From Achromobacter sp. MFA1 R4 (GTDB lineage Bacteria; Pseudomonadota; Gammaproteobacteria; Burkholderiales; Burkholderiaceae_B), in assembly GCF_900156745.1 (NCBI RefSeq), contig NZ_LT707065.1, forward strand, positions 2,604,001 through 2,668,000: DNA of 64,000 bases, read 5' to 3'. The notes beneath the pieces were generated by a model. The model was not told the origin of the DNA, searched no databases, and saw nothing but the letters and a program-made list of their open reading frames with translations. The stretch's first letter is position 1; each line of letters opens with the position of its first letter. The translations under genes were made by a program, and so were the position numbers. Positions 17,813 to 28,369 of this stretch are shown piece by piece.

Positions 17813-17856
17813 TTGCACACCCACAACTTCGGGTATATATTTCAAGCCTAAACTAT
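17813..17856 (+). promoter_or_regulatory. Sigma70-type promoter overlapped by candidate MarR operator
   Basis: TTGCAC (17813-17818) and TATATT (17836-17841) are separated by exactly 17 nt, a good housekeeping promoter. The 20-mer ATATTTCAAGCCTAAACTAT (17837-17856) starts inside the -10 box and forms an imperfect dyad that resembles the one at 5198-5217. Extra half-sites, cctaaata near 17794 and cctaaatat near 17862, flank it. A repressor bound here would block transcription of the downstream operon. The leader to the ATG at 17932 would be about 85 nt. Confidence 0.6.
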
Positions 17857-17931
17857 CCAGACCTAAATATCTGCGGCTTGCGCTCCAGCATCAACGAGCG
17901 ACTGTCGCGTACCCTTGGAGCGTATACGGCA

Positions 17932-20283
17932 ATGAAGATAGTCTGCATCGGCGGCGGTCCCGCCGGCCTGTATTTCGGTCTGCTGATGAAACTGCAGAAT
18001 CCCGCCAACGAAGTCACCGTCATCGAGCGCAACCGCCCGTACGACACCTTCGGCTGGGGCGTCGTGTTCTCCGACGCCACCATGCAGAACCTGCGCGAGG
18101 CCGATCCGGTCTCCGCCCAGACCATCGGCGATGCCTTCAACCATTGGGATGACATCGACATCCATTTCAAGGGACGCAGCATCCGCACCAGCGGCCACGG
18201 CTTCATCGGCATCGGCCGCAAGAAGCTGCTCAACATCCTGCAGGCCCGCTGCGAAGACGTCGGCGTCAAGCTGGTGTTCGAAAACTTCGTCCAGGACGAC
18301 CAGGCCATCGCCCGCGAATACGACGCCGACCTCGTCATCGCCTCGGACGGCATCAACAGCCAGATCCGTACCCGGTACACCGACACCTTCCATCCCGACA
18401 TCGACCAGCGCCGCTGCCGCTTCGTGTGGCTGGGCACCAAAAAGGTCTTCGATGCGTTCACGTTCGCCTTCGTCCAGACCGAACACGGCTGGTTCCAGGC
18501 GCACGCCTACCGCTATGAAGACGGCATGTCCACGTTCATCGTCGAAACGCCCGAAGAAACCTGGCAGGCCGCCGGCATCGAAAAGATGAGCCAGGAAGAG
18601 GGGATCGCCTACTGCGAAAAGCTGTTCGCCCCGTGGCTCGACGGCAACGCGCTGATCAGCAATGCCTCGCACCTGCGCGGCTCGGCCATCTGGATCCGCT
18701 TCCCGCGCGTCATCTGCAACACCTGGGTCCACTGGAACAATCTGGACACCGCGCGCGGCATGCGCCGCGTGCCGGTCGTGTTGATGGGCGATGCCGCGCA
18801 CACCGCGCATTTCTCCATCGGCTCCGGCACCAAGCTGGCGCTCGAAGACGCCATCGAACTGGCGCGCTGCCTGAGCGGCGCGGAAGGCAGCGTCGAGGCC
18901 GGCCTGCACCACTATGAAGAAGTGCGCAGCGTCGAAGTCCTGAAGATCCAGAACGCCGCGCGCAACTCCACCGAATGGTTCGAGAACGTCGAGCGCTATG
19001 CCGACCTGGATCCCGAACAATTCGCCTACTCGTTGCTGACCCGTTCGCAGCGCATCTCGCACGAGAACCTGCGCCTGCGTGATCCGGCCTGGCTCGAAGG
19101 CTTTGAGCGCTGGATCGCCGAGCGCGCCGGCGCCGCCACCCCCGAAGGCCGGCGTCCGGCCATTCCGATGCTCACGCCCTACCAGGTGCGCGGCGTGCGG
19201 CTCAAGAACCGCATCCTGGTGTCGCCCATGGCCATGTATTCGTGCACGGACGGCGTGCCCGGCGATTTCCACCTGGTCCACCTTGGCGCCCGCGCCATGG
19301 GCGGGGCCGGGCTGGTCATGGTGGAAATGACCTGCGTGTCGCCCGACGGCCGCATTACCCCGGGGTGCCCGGGCCTGTGGAACGACGAGCAGCAGCAGGC
19401 GTTCGCGCGCATCGTGAACTTCGTGCACAGCAACAGCGACGCGCGCATCGGCATGCAGCTTGGCCACGCCGGCCGCAAGGGGTCCACGCAGCTGGGCTGG
19501 CAGAAGATCGATCATCCGCTGGCCGAAGGCAACTGGCCGCTGGTGTCGGCGTCGGCCCTGCCGTACATCGAAGGCGTGTCGCAGACGCCGCGCGCCATGA
19601 CGCGCGCCGACATGGACCAGGTGCGCGACAACTTCGTGGCCGCCGCCCGCCGCGCCGCGGCCGCCGGCTTCGACTGGCTGGAGCTGCACTGCGCCCACGG
19701 CTATCTGTTGTCCAGCTTCATTTCGCCGCTCACCAACCATCGCGACGACGAGTACGGCGGCAGCCTGGAAAACCGCCTGCGCTTCCCGCTCGAGGTCTTC
19801 CACGCCGTGCGCGCGGTCTGGCCCGAGGACAAGCCCATGTCGGTGCGGATCTCCGCCCACGACTGGGTGGAAGGCGGCATCACGCCGGACGATGCGGTCG
19901 AGATCGCGCGCCACTTCAAGGCCGCGGGCGCCGACATGATCGACTGCTCATCGGGCCAGGTCAGCAAGCAAGAAAAGCCCGTCTACGGCCGCATGTTCCA
20001 GACCCCGTTCGCCGACCGGGTCCGCAACGAGGCCGGCATTCCGACGATCGCGGTGGGCGCCATCTTCGAAGCCGATCACGCCAACGGCATCATCGCCTCG
20101 GGCCGCGCCGACCTCTGCGCGCTGGCACGTCCCCATTTGGCCGACGCCTCCTGGACGCTGCGCGAAGCGGCCCGGGTGGGCTATGTTGATGTTTCCTGGC
20201 CGAGCCAGTATTTCGCCGGCAAGCGCCAGCTTGAAACCAACTTTGAACGCGCCGCCGCCATGGCGCAACTGGATATCAAATGA
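17932..20283 (+). CDS. abmA: Anthraniloyl-CoA monooxygenase/reductase (bifunctional)
   Basis: 783 residues. The first roughly 390 form an FAD monooxygenase of the salicylate/PHBH class ([15 protein letters not shown] dinucleotide motif, [25 protein letters not shown] site around residue 285). The rest is an Old Yellow Enzyme-type FMN reductase ([43 protein letters not shown]). This fusion is the signature of 2-aminobenzoyl-CoA monooxygenase/reductase, which hydroxylates at C5 and reduces the ring to 2-amino-5-oxocyclohex-1-enecarboxyl-CoA. Salicylyl-CoA 5-hydroxylase-like enzymes share the fold, so substrate is inferred from the fusion and the operon. Start chosen at MKIVCIGGG with GGAG 11 nt upstream. 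Confidence 0.93.
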   Translation: MKIVCIGGGPAGLYFGLLMKLQNPANEVTVIERNRPYDTFGWGVVFSDATMQNLREADPVSAQTIGDAFNHWDDIDIHFKGRSIRTSGHGFIGIGRKKLLNILQARCEDVGVKLVFENFVQDDQAIAREYDADLVIASDGINSQIRTRYTDTFHPDIDQRRCRFVWLGTKKVFDAFTFAFVQTEHGWFQAHAYRYEDGMSTFIVETPEETWQAAGIEKMSQEEGIAYCEKLFAPWLDGNALISNASHLRGSAIWIRFPRVICNTWVHWNNLDTARGMRRVPVVLMGDAAHTAHFSIGSGTKLALEDAIELARCLSGAEGSVEAGLHHYEEVRSVEVLKIQNAARNSTEWFENVERYADLDPEQFAYSLLTRSQRISHENLRLRDPAWLEGFERWIAERAGAATPEGRRPAIPMLTPYQVRGVRLKNRILVSPMAMYSCTDGVPGDFHLVHLGARAMGGAGLVMVEMTCVSPDGRITPGCPGLWNDEQQQAFARIVNFVHSNSDARIGMQLGHAGRKGSTQLGWQKIDHPLAEGNWPLVSASALPYIEGVSQTPRAMTRADMDQVRDNFVAAARRAAAAGFDWLELHCAHGYLLSSFISPLTNHRDDEYGGSLENRLRFPLEVFHAVRAVWPEDKPMSVRISAHDWVEGGITPDDAVEIARHFKAAGADMIDCSSGQVSKQEKPVYGRMFQTPFADRVRNEAGIPTIAVGAIFEADHANGIIASGRADLCALARPHLADASWTLREAARVGYVDVSWPSQYFAGKRQLETNFERAAAMAQLDIK

Positions 20284-21071
20284 GCACTCAACCGCACCCG
20301 CTCGCCGGGCGTCACGCCCTGGTGACGGGCGGCGCCCGCGGCATCGGCCTGGCCAGCGCGCGGGCGCTGTTGCAGCGCGGCGCGCGCGTCACGCTGCTGG
20401 GCCGCGACGGCGGCGCGCTGGACGCCGCGACCGACGAACTGGCCCGGCTGGGCCAGGTGCAGGCCGTCAGCGCGGACATCGCCGACGAGGCCTCGGTGTG
20501 CGCCGCCTTTGCGCAGGCCGAGACCGAGTTCGGCCCCGTGCTGATCCTGGTGAACAACGCCGGGCAGGCGGTCAGCCAGCGCTTTGACCGCACCGACGCC
20601 GCGCTCTGGAATCAGATGCTGGCCGTCAACCTGACCGGCACGTTCCATTGCATCCAGGCGGCGCTGCCCGGCATGCTGCAGGAAAAATGGGGCCGCGTGA
20701 TCAACGTCGCCAGCACCGCGGGTCTGATCGGCTACGGGTATGTAAGCGCCTACTGCGCCGCCAAGCACGGCGTCATCGGCCTGACCCGTTCGCTGGCGCT
20801 GGAAACCGCCCAGAAGGGCGTGACCGTCAACGCGGTCTGCCCGGGCTACACCGAGACCGACATCGTGCGCGGCGCGGTCGCCAATATCGTCGAAAAGACC
20901 GGCATGACGCCGGAAGCCGCCCGCCTCAAGCTGGCCGAGCGCAATCCGCAGGGCCGCCTGGTGCAGCCCGAGGAAGTGGCCGAGACGGTCGCGTGGCTGG
21001 CCCTGCCGGCGTCCGCCTCCGTCAATGGCCAGGCGATCGCCGTGGACGGCGGCGAAGTGATGACCGGCTGA
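20280..21071 (+). CDS. Short-chain dehydrogenase/reductase of the anthraniloyl-CoA operon
   Basis: 263 residues, classical [14 protein letters not shown] cofactor loop (about residues 17-27), NNAG, active-site Ser in [20 protein letters not shown] with YxxxK, and C-terminal [16 protein letters not shown]. It would oxidise or reduce a hydroxyacyl-CoA during beta-oxidation of the ring product. The start overlaps the monooxygenase stop by ATGA, so it is coupled to that gene. Confidence 0.9.
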   Translation: MSTQPHPLAGRHALVTGGARGIGLASARALLQRGARVTLLGRDGGALDAATDELARLGQVQAVSADIADEASVCAAFAQAETEFGPVLILVNNAGQAVSQRFDRTDAALWNQMLAVNLTGTFHCIQAALPGMLQEKWGRVINVASTAGLIGYGYVSAYCAAKHGVIGLTRSLALETAQKGVTVNAVCPGYTETDIVRGAVANIVEKTGMTPEAARLKLAERNPQGRLVQPEEVAETVAWLALPASASVNGQAIAVDGGEVMTG

Positions 21072-21113
21072 AGCCGGCAAGCCACCCACCCTGCATTCAC
21101 GAACGGAGACACC

Positions 21114-21971
21114 ATGAGCACCCAGCCCGAAGAGCACACCATGAAGCACCACAAGCGTCCCCTCGCCGGCTACCAGGCGAAGACGTTCCTGTGGCAGGTG
21201 TCGGACGACGGCAAGATCGGCACCATCACGCTGAACCGTCCCGAGCGCAAGAATCCGCTGACTTTCGATTCGTACGCGGAACTGCGCGATCTCTTCCGTT
21301 CGCTGGTGTATGCCACCGACGTCAAGGTGATCGTGGTGACGGGCGCGGGCGGCAATTTCTGCTCGGGCGGCGACGTGCATGAAATCATCGGCCCGCTCAC
21401 GAAGATGAGCATGCCGGAACTGCTGGACTTCACCCGCATGACGGGCGACCTGGTCAAGGCCATGCGCGCCTGCCCGCAGCCCATCGTGGCGGCGGTGGAC
21501 GGCGTGTGCGCCGGGGCGGGCGCGATGGTGGCGCTGGCCTCGGACATGCGCCTGGGCACGCCCGCCGCGCGCACGGCGTTTCTCTTTACCCGCGTGGGCC
21601 TGGCGGGCGCCGACATGGGCGCGTGCACGCTGCTGCCGCGCATGATCGGCCAGGGCCGCGCCTCCGAACTGCTGTACACGGGCCGCGCGATGACGGCCGA
21701 AGAGGGCGCCAGCTGGGGCTTTTTCAATGCGCTGCATGATTCCGGCAAGCTGCTGGAAGCGGCCCAGACGCTCGCGGCGCAGCTTGCCGCCGGCCCGACG
21801 TTCGCCCACGGCGTCACCAAGAAGCTGCTGCACCAGGAATGGAACATGGGCGTGGACGAGGCGATCGAGGCCGAAGCCGAGGCCCAGGCCATCTGCATGC
21901 AGACGCGCGATTTCCATCGCGCCTACGAGGCCTTCGTGGCCAAGCAGAAGCCCGTCTTCGAGGGGAATTGA
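21114..21971 (+). CDS. Enoyl-CoA hydratase/isomerase family protein
   Basis: 285 residues of the crotonase fold, with oxyanion-hole segments [11 protein letters not shown] and [18 protein letters not shown], and [19 protein letters not shown] carrying the position of the catalytic Glu region. Such enzymes hydrate an unsaturated acyl-CoA or hydrolytically open a cyclic 2-oxoacyl-CoA. In this operon it most likely acts on the cyclohexene-carboxyl-CoA intermediate. A GGAGAC lies 6 nt before the ATG. Confidence 0.9.
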   Translation: MSTQPEEHTMKHHKRPLAGYQAKTFLWQVSDDGKIGTITLNRPERKNPLTFDSYAELRDLFRSLVYATDVKVIVVTGAGGNFCSGGDVHEIIGPLTKMSMPELLDFTRMTGDLVKAMRACPQPIVAAVDGVCAGAGAMVALASDMRLGTPAARTAFLFTRVGLAGADMGACTLLPRMIGQGRASELLYTGRAMTAEEGASWGFFNALHDSGKLLEAAQTLAAQLAAGPTFAHGVTKKLLHQEWNMGVDEAIEAEAEAQAICMQTRDFHRAYEAFVAKQKPVFEGN

Positions 21972-21973
21972 CG

Positions 21974-23143
<1,170 letters not shown>

Positions 23144-23206
23144 AGGGGCCACCGAGCGCCTGCCTTCGCAACGTAAACCGCATCGCACTAGCCAAGGGGA
23201 ATTTTC

Positions 23207-24847
23207 ATGGAAGTATCCGCCCACATCGACACCTTCGCCCGGGACAACCTGCCCCCGGGCGATCAATGGCCAGAGTTCCTGCTGGACGGCCCCGACGTGG
23301 CCTATCCCAAGCGTTTCAATTGCGCCGTGGAGCTGGTGGACGCCATGGTGGACCGCGGCCACGGCGACCGCGTGGCCCTGCGCTGGCGCCAGGACGGCAA
23401 GCCGGCCTCGATGACCTACCGCGAGCTGGCCGCGCTGACCAACCGCATCGCGCACGTCCTGACCGAGGACATGAAGCTGGTGCCGGGCAACCGCCTGCTG
23501 CTGCGCGGTCCGAACAATCCGATGATGGCCGCGTCCTGGCTGGCCGCGATCAAGGCGGGCCTGGTGACCGTGCCCACGATGCCGTTGCTGCGTTCCAAGG
23601 AACTGAAGCAGATCATCGAGAAGGCGCAGATCCAGGCCGTGCTGTGCGATGTGCGGCTCAAGGACGAGGCGCAGTTCTGCGCGCAGCCGGATCACGAGCA
23701 TCATTGCGCCGGCCTGGCGCAGATCATGTATTTCAACGACACCGCGCCGGATGCGCTGGACACGCTGGCGGCGGGCAAGTCCGATACCTTCCAGGCCTGC
23801 GACACCGCGTCCGATGACGTCTGCCTGATCGCGTTCACCAGCGGCACCACGGGCTCGCCCAAGGGCTGCATGCACTTTCACCGCGACGTGCTGGCGATGT
23901 GCGACCTGTTTCCCAAGCATGTGATCAAGCCGGGGCCGGACGATATTTTCTGCGGCACGCCGCCGCTGGCCTTTACCTTTGGCCTGGGCGGACTGCTGTG
24001 CTTTCCCTTGCGCGTGGGCGCCAGCACGGTGCTGTCCGAGAAGCTGTCGCCGGAAAGCCTGCTGGAACTGATCCAGGATTTCCGCGCCACCATCGTGTTC
24101 ACCGCGCCGACCTTCTACCGTCAGATGGCGGCGCTGGTGGGCAAGTTCGACCTGTCATCGCTGAAGAAAAGCGTATCCGCCGGCGAGGCCTTGCCCGATG
24201 CGACGCGCCAGCTCTGGAAGGAAGCAACGGGGATCGAGATGATCGACGGGATCGGCGGCACGGAGATGATCCACGTGTTCGTATCCAGCCCGCCGGACGA
24301 AGTGCGCCGCGGCGCAATCGGCCGGGTGGTGCCGGGTTATGTGGCCCAGATCGTGGACGACGACATGAAGCCCGTGCCCAACGGCACGGTGGGCCGCCTG
24401 GCGATCAAGGGGCCGACGGGCTGCCGTTACCTCGCCGACGAGCGCCAGCGCCGGTTCGTGCAGCAAGGCTGGAACCTGCCGGGCGATACGTTCGTGCAGG
24501 ACGACGACGGCTATCTGTTCTATCAGGCGCGCAATGACGACATGATCGTCTCGGCGGGTTACAACATCGCCGGTCCCGAGGTCGAGGACGCGCTGCTGCG
24601 CCACGAGGCCGTGGCGGAATGCGGCGTGGTGGGCGCGATGGACGACGAGCGCGGCCAGCTGGTGAAGGCGTTCGTGGTGCTCAAGCCGGGCTACGCGCCC
24701 AGCGCCGAGCTGGTGGCGCAGATGCAGGCGTTCGTGAAGGCCAGCATCGCGCCCTACAAGTATCCGCGCGCAATCGAATTCGTGGCGACGTTGCCGCGCA
24801 CCGAGACCGGCAAGCTGCAGCGCTTTGCGCTGCGCAAGATGGCGTGA
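23207..24847 (+). CDS. abmG: 2-Aminobenzoate-CoA ligase (benzoate-CoA ligase family)
   Basis: 546 residues of the ANL adenylate-forming superfamily. The ATP loop is FTSGTTGSPKG (about residue 210), followed by the LAFTFGLGGLLCFPL segment and DGIGGTEMIHVF typical of benzoate-CoA ligases, the hinge RNDDMIVSAGYNIAGPEVE and the C-terminal catalytic Lys in RTETGKLQRF. It should activate anthranilate (or a close benzoate) with ATP and CoA, feeding the monooxygenase encoded first in the operon. The gene starts 63 nt after the dehydrogenase with AAGGGG before the ATG. Confidence 0.9.
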   Translation: MEVSAHIDTFARDNLPPGDQWPEFLLDGPDVAYPKRFNCAVELVDAMVDRGHGDRVALRWRQDGKPASMTYRELAALTNRIAHVLTEDMKLVPGNRLLLRGPNNPMMAASWLAAIKAGLVTVPTMPLLRSKELKQIIEKAQIQAVLCDVRLKDEAQFCAQPDHEHHCAGLAQIMYFNDTAPDALDTLAAGKSDTFQACDTASDDVCLIAFTSGTTGSPKGCMHFHRDVLAMCDLFPKHVIKPGPDDIFCGTPPLAFTFGLGGLLCFPLRVGASTVLSEKLSPESLLELIQDFRATIVFTAPTFYRQMAALVGKFDLSSLKKSVSAGEALPDATRQLWKEATGIEMIDGIGGTEMIHVFVSSPPDEVRRGAIGRVVPGYVAQIVDDDMKPVPNGTVGRLAIKGPTGCRYLADERQRRFVQQGWNLPGDTFVQDDDGYLFYQARNDDMIVSAGYNIAGPEVEDALLRHEAVAECGVVGAMDDERGQLVKAFVVLKPGYAPSAELVAQMQAFVKASIAPYKYPRAIEFVATLPRTETGKLQRFALRKMA

Positions 24848-24873
24848 GCAGGAAAAGGCATCAAGGAAACATC

Positions 24874-25314
24874 ATGGCAGCACCCCATTCGGCAGCACCC
24901 TTTGAGAGTCAGGTAGAAGTCCGCTTCCGTCACTGCGATCCGGCGGGCATCGTGTTCTACCCGCGCTACTTCGAGATGATCAATGATTTTGTCGAGGAGT
25001 GGTTCGACAAGGGCATGGGGCTGCCGTTTCATGCACTGCACGTCGAACGGCACATCGGCACGCCGATGGCGTCGGTGACGTGCGATTTCAGCGCGCCCAG
25101 CCGCTGGCACGAGAAGCTGCGCCAGACGCTGGCGGTGCAGCGTATCGGCGGCGCGTCTTTCAAGGCGCTGGTGCGCTTCGAGGGGCCGGACGGCCAGTTG
25201 CGGTTGTCGGCGACGCTGACGATCGTGACGGTGGACCTGCGGACGATGAAGTCGATGCCGCTGCCCGCGGATCTGCGGGAGCGCATGCAGGAATATCTGG
25301 CAACCGCGGCATAA
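24874..25314 (+). CDS. Acyl-CoA thioesterase, 4-hydroxybenzoyl-CoA thioesterase family
   Basis: 146 residues of the hotdog fold. The motif FRHCDPAGIVFYPRYFEMIND (residues about 18-38) carries the catalytic Asp of 4HBT-type thioesterases. It could release CoA from dead-end aryl-CoA esters, protecting the CoA pool of this pathway, or act in a committed step. Start is the ATG after AAGGAAAC, 26 nt downstream of the ligase. Confidence 0.9.
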   Translation: MAAPHSAAPFESQVEVRFRHCDPAGIVFYPRYFEMINDFVEEWFDKGMGLPFHALHVERHIGTPMASVTCDFSAPSRWHEKLRQTLAVQRIGGASFKALVRFEGPDGQLRLSATLTIVTVDLRTMKSMPLPADLRERMQEYLATAA

Positions 25315-25362
25315 GCGGACGCCGCCCTGTCTTTGTTTAATTGATCATTAGGATGAGACGTT

Positions 25363-25770
25363 ATGAAAATTCTGCAACCGCCGGATTGGATGGCGCCCCG
25401 GGGCTATTCGAATGGTGTGCTCACCGAGATGCAGGTGGGCAGCAAGCTGGTGTTCGTGGGCGGACAGGTGGGGTGGAACGGGCAGCAGCAGTTCGAATCG
25501 GATGACCTGGCGGACCAGGTCCGCCAGACGCTGCTGAACATCGTCCAGATCCTGGCCGAAGGCGGTGCGAAGCCCGAGCATATCGTGCGGATGACCTGGT
25601 ATGTGACGGACAAGGACGCGTACGTGGCGGCGTATCCGGCCATCGGCAAGCACTACCGTGAATTGATCGGCCGGCATTTCCCCGCGATGACGGCGGTGGA
25701 GGTTGCCGATCTGGTGGAGGATCGTGCAAAGGTTGAGATCGAGGTCACTGCGGTGGTGCCTGCGCAGTAG
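25363..25770 (+). CDS. RidA family protein (enamine/imine deaminase-like)
   Basis: 135 residues with RidA family features: FVGGQVGWN, QVRQTLLNIVQILAEGGA, and RMTWYVTD. The conserved Arg that binds the substrate carboxylate appears at RMTWYV. RidA proteins hydrolyse reactive enamines or imines to ketones plus ammonia. The product of the anthraniloyl-CoA monooxygenase is an enamine, so a dedicated member here makes chemical sense. A RidA-type gene is also remembered from the 2-aminobenzoate cluster of Azoarcus evansii. Last gene of the operon. Confidence 0.88.
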   Translation: MKILQPPDWMAPRGYSNGVLTEMQVGSKLVFVGGQVGWNGQQQFESDDLADQVRQTLLNIVQILAEGGAKPEHIVRMTWYVTDKDAYVAAYPAIGKHYRELIGRHFPAMTAVEVADLVEDRAKVEIEVTAVVPAQ

Positions 25771-25824
25771 GGTTTCCTCGATGTGACGGGGTATCGAAGG
25801 TTCGCCGCTTTTGCTGTCCGGCCG

Positions 25825-25866
25825 GCACCGGAGGGCGGAGGCGGCGGGCCTTCGGTGCTTTGGGGG
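25825..25866 (+). terminator. Hairpin after ridA-type gene
   Basis: GCACCGGAGGGC (from 25825) pairs with GCCTTCGGTGC (ending 25858) with one bulge or mismatch, and is followed by TTTGGGGGCTTTT. It sits between convergent genes (ridA-type and araC-type) and fits a rho-independent terminator of moderate strength. Confidence 0.5.
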
Positions 25867-25884
25867 CTTTTCACCGCCGCATCA

Positions 25885-26865
25885 TCACCCCCCCATGCGC
25901 CGCGTCTCTCTCGGCAGTTCGCCGAACCGCTCCCGGTAGTACTCCGAAAACCGCCCCAGATGTCCAAAGCCCACGCTTAGCGCGACCTCCGTCACGCTCG
26001 CGTCCGGCTGGGCCTTCAGGCGGCTCCTCGCCGCGTCCAGCCGGAAGGCGCGCAGCGCGTTCATGGGCGTGGTGTTGCGGTGTTCCTGGAACAGGCGGGT
26101 CAGCGCGGTGACGCTGGCGCCCGCGTGGCGGGCGATGTCGTTCAGGGTCAGCGGCGCGCCCAGGCGGTCGCGCATGTAGGACTCGGCCACGCAGAGGCGG
26201 CGCGGGATGGCCTCGGCGGACGGGGTCTGCCAGGTGTTGGGCTGGTTGTAGAGCAGGTGCAGGACCAGGGTGTCCTCCAGGTGCTCCAGCCACGCGGCGG
26301 GGGGGCGGCGGGCGCCGTCGTCCAGGGTGGGCAGCAGGTGGATCAGGCTGGCCATCATGCTGCGCCACGCCGCGCCAATGGGGGTGTCCAGGCGCAGGGC
26401 GGGGCTGAAGTCCAGCGGGCGGGTGGCGGCGTCGCCGAAGGCGCGCTGGCCCATGGCTTCGAGCTTGCCGCGCGGAATCTTCAGCAGCAGTTGTTCGCAG
26501 CCCGCTTCCCAGTGCAGCCGCAGCCGGCGGTTGGGGGCGATGACCGCGGCGCAATCGGGGTCGGCGTTGATGCCTTCGTCGCCGCATTCGATGCGGGCGC
26601 GGCCGCGTAGCGGCACCTGGACCAGCATGAAGTCCTGGAGGCGGTCGGGTTCGATGTGGACTTCGGCGCCGTAGCGCAGCGTACAGAGGGTCAGGGAGCC
26701 GAAACGGCCCCGGTTCAGTTCGGCGTCCACGCGGCCGCCTTTCCAGGTGAGGCGGTGGTCCTTGAGGGCCTCGGACACGCGCGCGCGGGTCTCGTCTTGC
26801 TGCGTGGAGCTGAAGACGCGCCGTGTCAGCAAGGGCGCCAGCTCAAGTCGGGACCAGCCGTGCAT
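25885..26865 (-). CDS. AraC/XylS family transcriptional regulator
   Basis: 326 residues. The C-terminal domain has two helix-turn-helix units, LTLNDIARHAGASVTALTRLFQEH and VTEVALSVGFGHLGRFSEYYRERFG, and the N-terminal part resembles the AraC-binding-like sensor domain seen in regulators of antABC- and ben-type genes. It diverges from the binding protein/dioxygenase cluster at 27.2-32.9 kb, which it probably activates. Its 3' end faces the anthranilate operon and it may sense an aromatic acid. Confidence 0.92.
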   Translation of the reverse strand: MHGWSRLELAPLLTRRVFSSTQQDETRARVSEALKDHRLTWKGGRVDAELNRGRFGSLTLCTLRYGAEVHIEPDRLQDFMLVQVPLRGRARIECGDEGINADPDCAAVIAPNRRLRLHWEAGCEQLLLKIPRGKLEAMGQRAFGDAATRPLDFSPALRLDTPIGAAWRSMMASLIHLLPTLDDGARRPPAAWLEHLEDTLVLHLLYNQPNTWQTPSAEAIPRRLCVAESYMRDRLGAPLTLNDIARHAGASVTALTRLFQEHRNTTPMNALRAFRLDAARSRLKAQPDASVTEVALSVGFGHLGRFSEYYRERFGELPRETRRMGG

Positions 26866-27158
26866 GGAAGCCTCCGGGACGGGACCGATCCCGTATCTTG
26901 GGCCAGCGTAATTTAAACGGGCCGCATTGGGAATTAAGTGAATCCCGGATAAGCGTGGCGGTATTCGGATAGAACGCGGCAGGCCGCAGGCCTAATCTTG
27001 CCTGCAAGGCGCCGCGGACGGTGTGCGGGCCTGTGTGGCAATGAAGGCGCCGCGGCGCGTAAGCTGGGCGGCTTGGATCGGCGGCATGCGTGTACCGACG
27101 GCAGACGGGATCTGTCAGCTTTCCGCCGGCGCGGCTGGCGGCGAATACGGGGTGGCAC
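26866..27158. promoter_or_regulatory. Divergent intergenic region, araC-type gene / second binding protein gene
   Basis: 293 nt without a credible gene. The part nearest the araC-type gene (about 26895-26945) is relatively AT-rich, with gggaattaagtgaatccc as an imperfect dyad at 26930-26947, a plausible regulator site. The rest is GC-rich and looks like leader sequence. Confidence 0.45.
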
Positions 27159-28337
27159 ATGAATCGGAATCGATGGAGCCGGCGTGCGCTGGCGGCGCTG
27201 GTTTGCCTGACCGCGGCGGCGGGCGCGTCGGCGGCGGACAAGGTGAAGGTCGGGTTGCTGACGACGCTGTCCGGGCCCGGTGCGGCGCTGGGCAACGAGA
27301 TCCGCGATGGCTTCAACCTGGCGCTGCAGCATACGGGCGGCAAGCTGGGCGGGGTGCCGGCGGAAGTGGTGGTGGCCGACGATCAGCAGAAGGCCGATAC
27401 CGGGCGCCAGGCGGTCGAACGGCTGCTCAAGCGCGACCGCGTGGATGTGATGACGGGCATCGTGTTTTCGAACGTGTTGCTGCCGGTGATGCCCGCGATC
27501 CTGCAATCGGACACGATCTACCTCAGCACCAACACGGGGCCGGAGAACTACGCGGGCGCGGGCTGTAATCCGAATTTCTTCGCGGTGGCCTGGCAGAACG
27601 AGGATATCCCGGCCGCCATGGGCAAGTACGCGGCGGACCAGGGCTACAAGCGCGTGGCGCTGATCGCGCCGGACTACCCGGGCGGCCGCGAGTCGCTCAA
27701 CGGCTTCAAGCGCCTGTACAAGGGCGGCGTGGCCGAGGAAATCTACACCCAGCTCGGCCAACTGGACTACGGCGTGGAGATCACGCGGCTGCGCGCCAGC
27801 AAGCCCGATGCGGTGTTCTTTTTCCTGCCGGGCGGCATGGGCGTGAACTTCATCAAGCAGTTCAATGGCGCGGGCCTGTCCCAGGACATCGCGCTGCTGG
27901 CGCCCGGCTTTTCCGGGGACGAGGACACGATCGCGGCGGTGGGCGCGCCGATCAAGGGGCTGCGCAATACGGCGCAGTGGGCGGCTGACCTGGACAATCC
28001 CGCCAACCGCAAGTTCGTCGAAGACTTCAAGAAGACCTACAACCGCAGCCCGTCGCTGTATGCCTCGCAGGGCTACGACGCGGCGATGCTGCTGGACAGC
28101 GCGGTGCGCCAGACGGGCGGCAAGCTGGACGCCGAGGCGCTGCGCCCGGCGTTGCGGCGGGCGGACTTCAAGTCGGTGCGCGGCGATTTCAAGTTCAACC
28201 GCAACCAGTATCCGGTCCAGAACTATTACCTGCGCGTCGTCGAGGCGGACGCCGGCGGCAAGCTGCACAACAAGCTGTCGGGAACGGTGCTGACGCAATA
28301 CCAGGATCCCTTCGCCGCCGCGTGCCAGATGAAGTAG
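27159..28337 (+). CDS. ABC transporter substrate-binding protein, orphan paralogue
   Basis: 392 residues with a twin-basic N-terminus and signal peptide ending AGASAAD. It shares long stretches with the protein at 5397-6563, for example RDGFNL, GGKLGG, FLPGGMGVNF, PGFSGDED, NTAQWA and SVRGDFKFNRNQYPVQNYYLRV. It is therefore a LivK-type protein probably for an aromatic acid. No permease or ATPase genes follow it, so it may use the LivHMGF-type channel encoded at 6748-10131. Start chosen at MNRNRW, preceded by GGGGTGG. Confidence 0.9.
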   Translation: MNRNRWSRRALAALVCLTAAAGASAADKVKVGLLTTLSGPGAALGNEIRDGFNLALQHTGGKLGGVPAEVVVADDQQKADTGRQAVERLLKRDRVDVMTGIVFSNVLLPVMPAILQSDTIYLSTNTGPENYAGAGCNPNFFAVAWQNEDIPAAMGKYAADQGYKRVALIAPDYPGGRESLNGFKRLYKGGVAEEIYTQLGQLDYGVEITRLRASKPDAVFFFLPGGMGVNFIKQFNGAGLSQDIALLAPGFSGDEDTIAAVGAPIKGLRNTAQWAADLDNPANRKFVEDFKKTYNRSPSLYASQGYDAAMLLDSAVRQTGGKLDAEALRPALRRADFKSVRGDFKFNRNQYPVQNYYLRVVEADAGGKLHNKLSGTVLTQYQDPFAAACQMK

Positions 28338-28369
28338 GCCGCCGGCGCTTCGCAATTCAGGAGATACGC

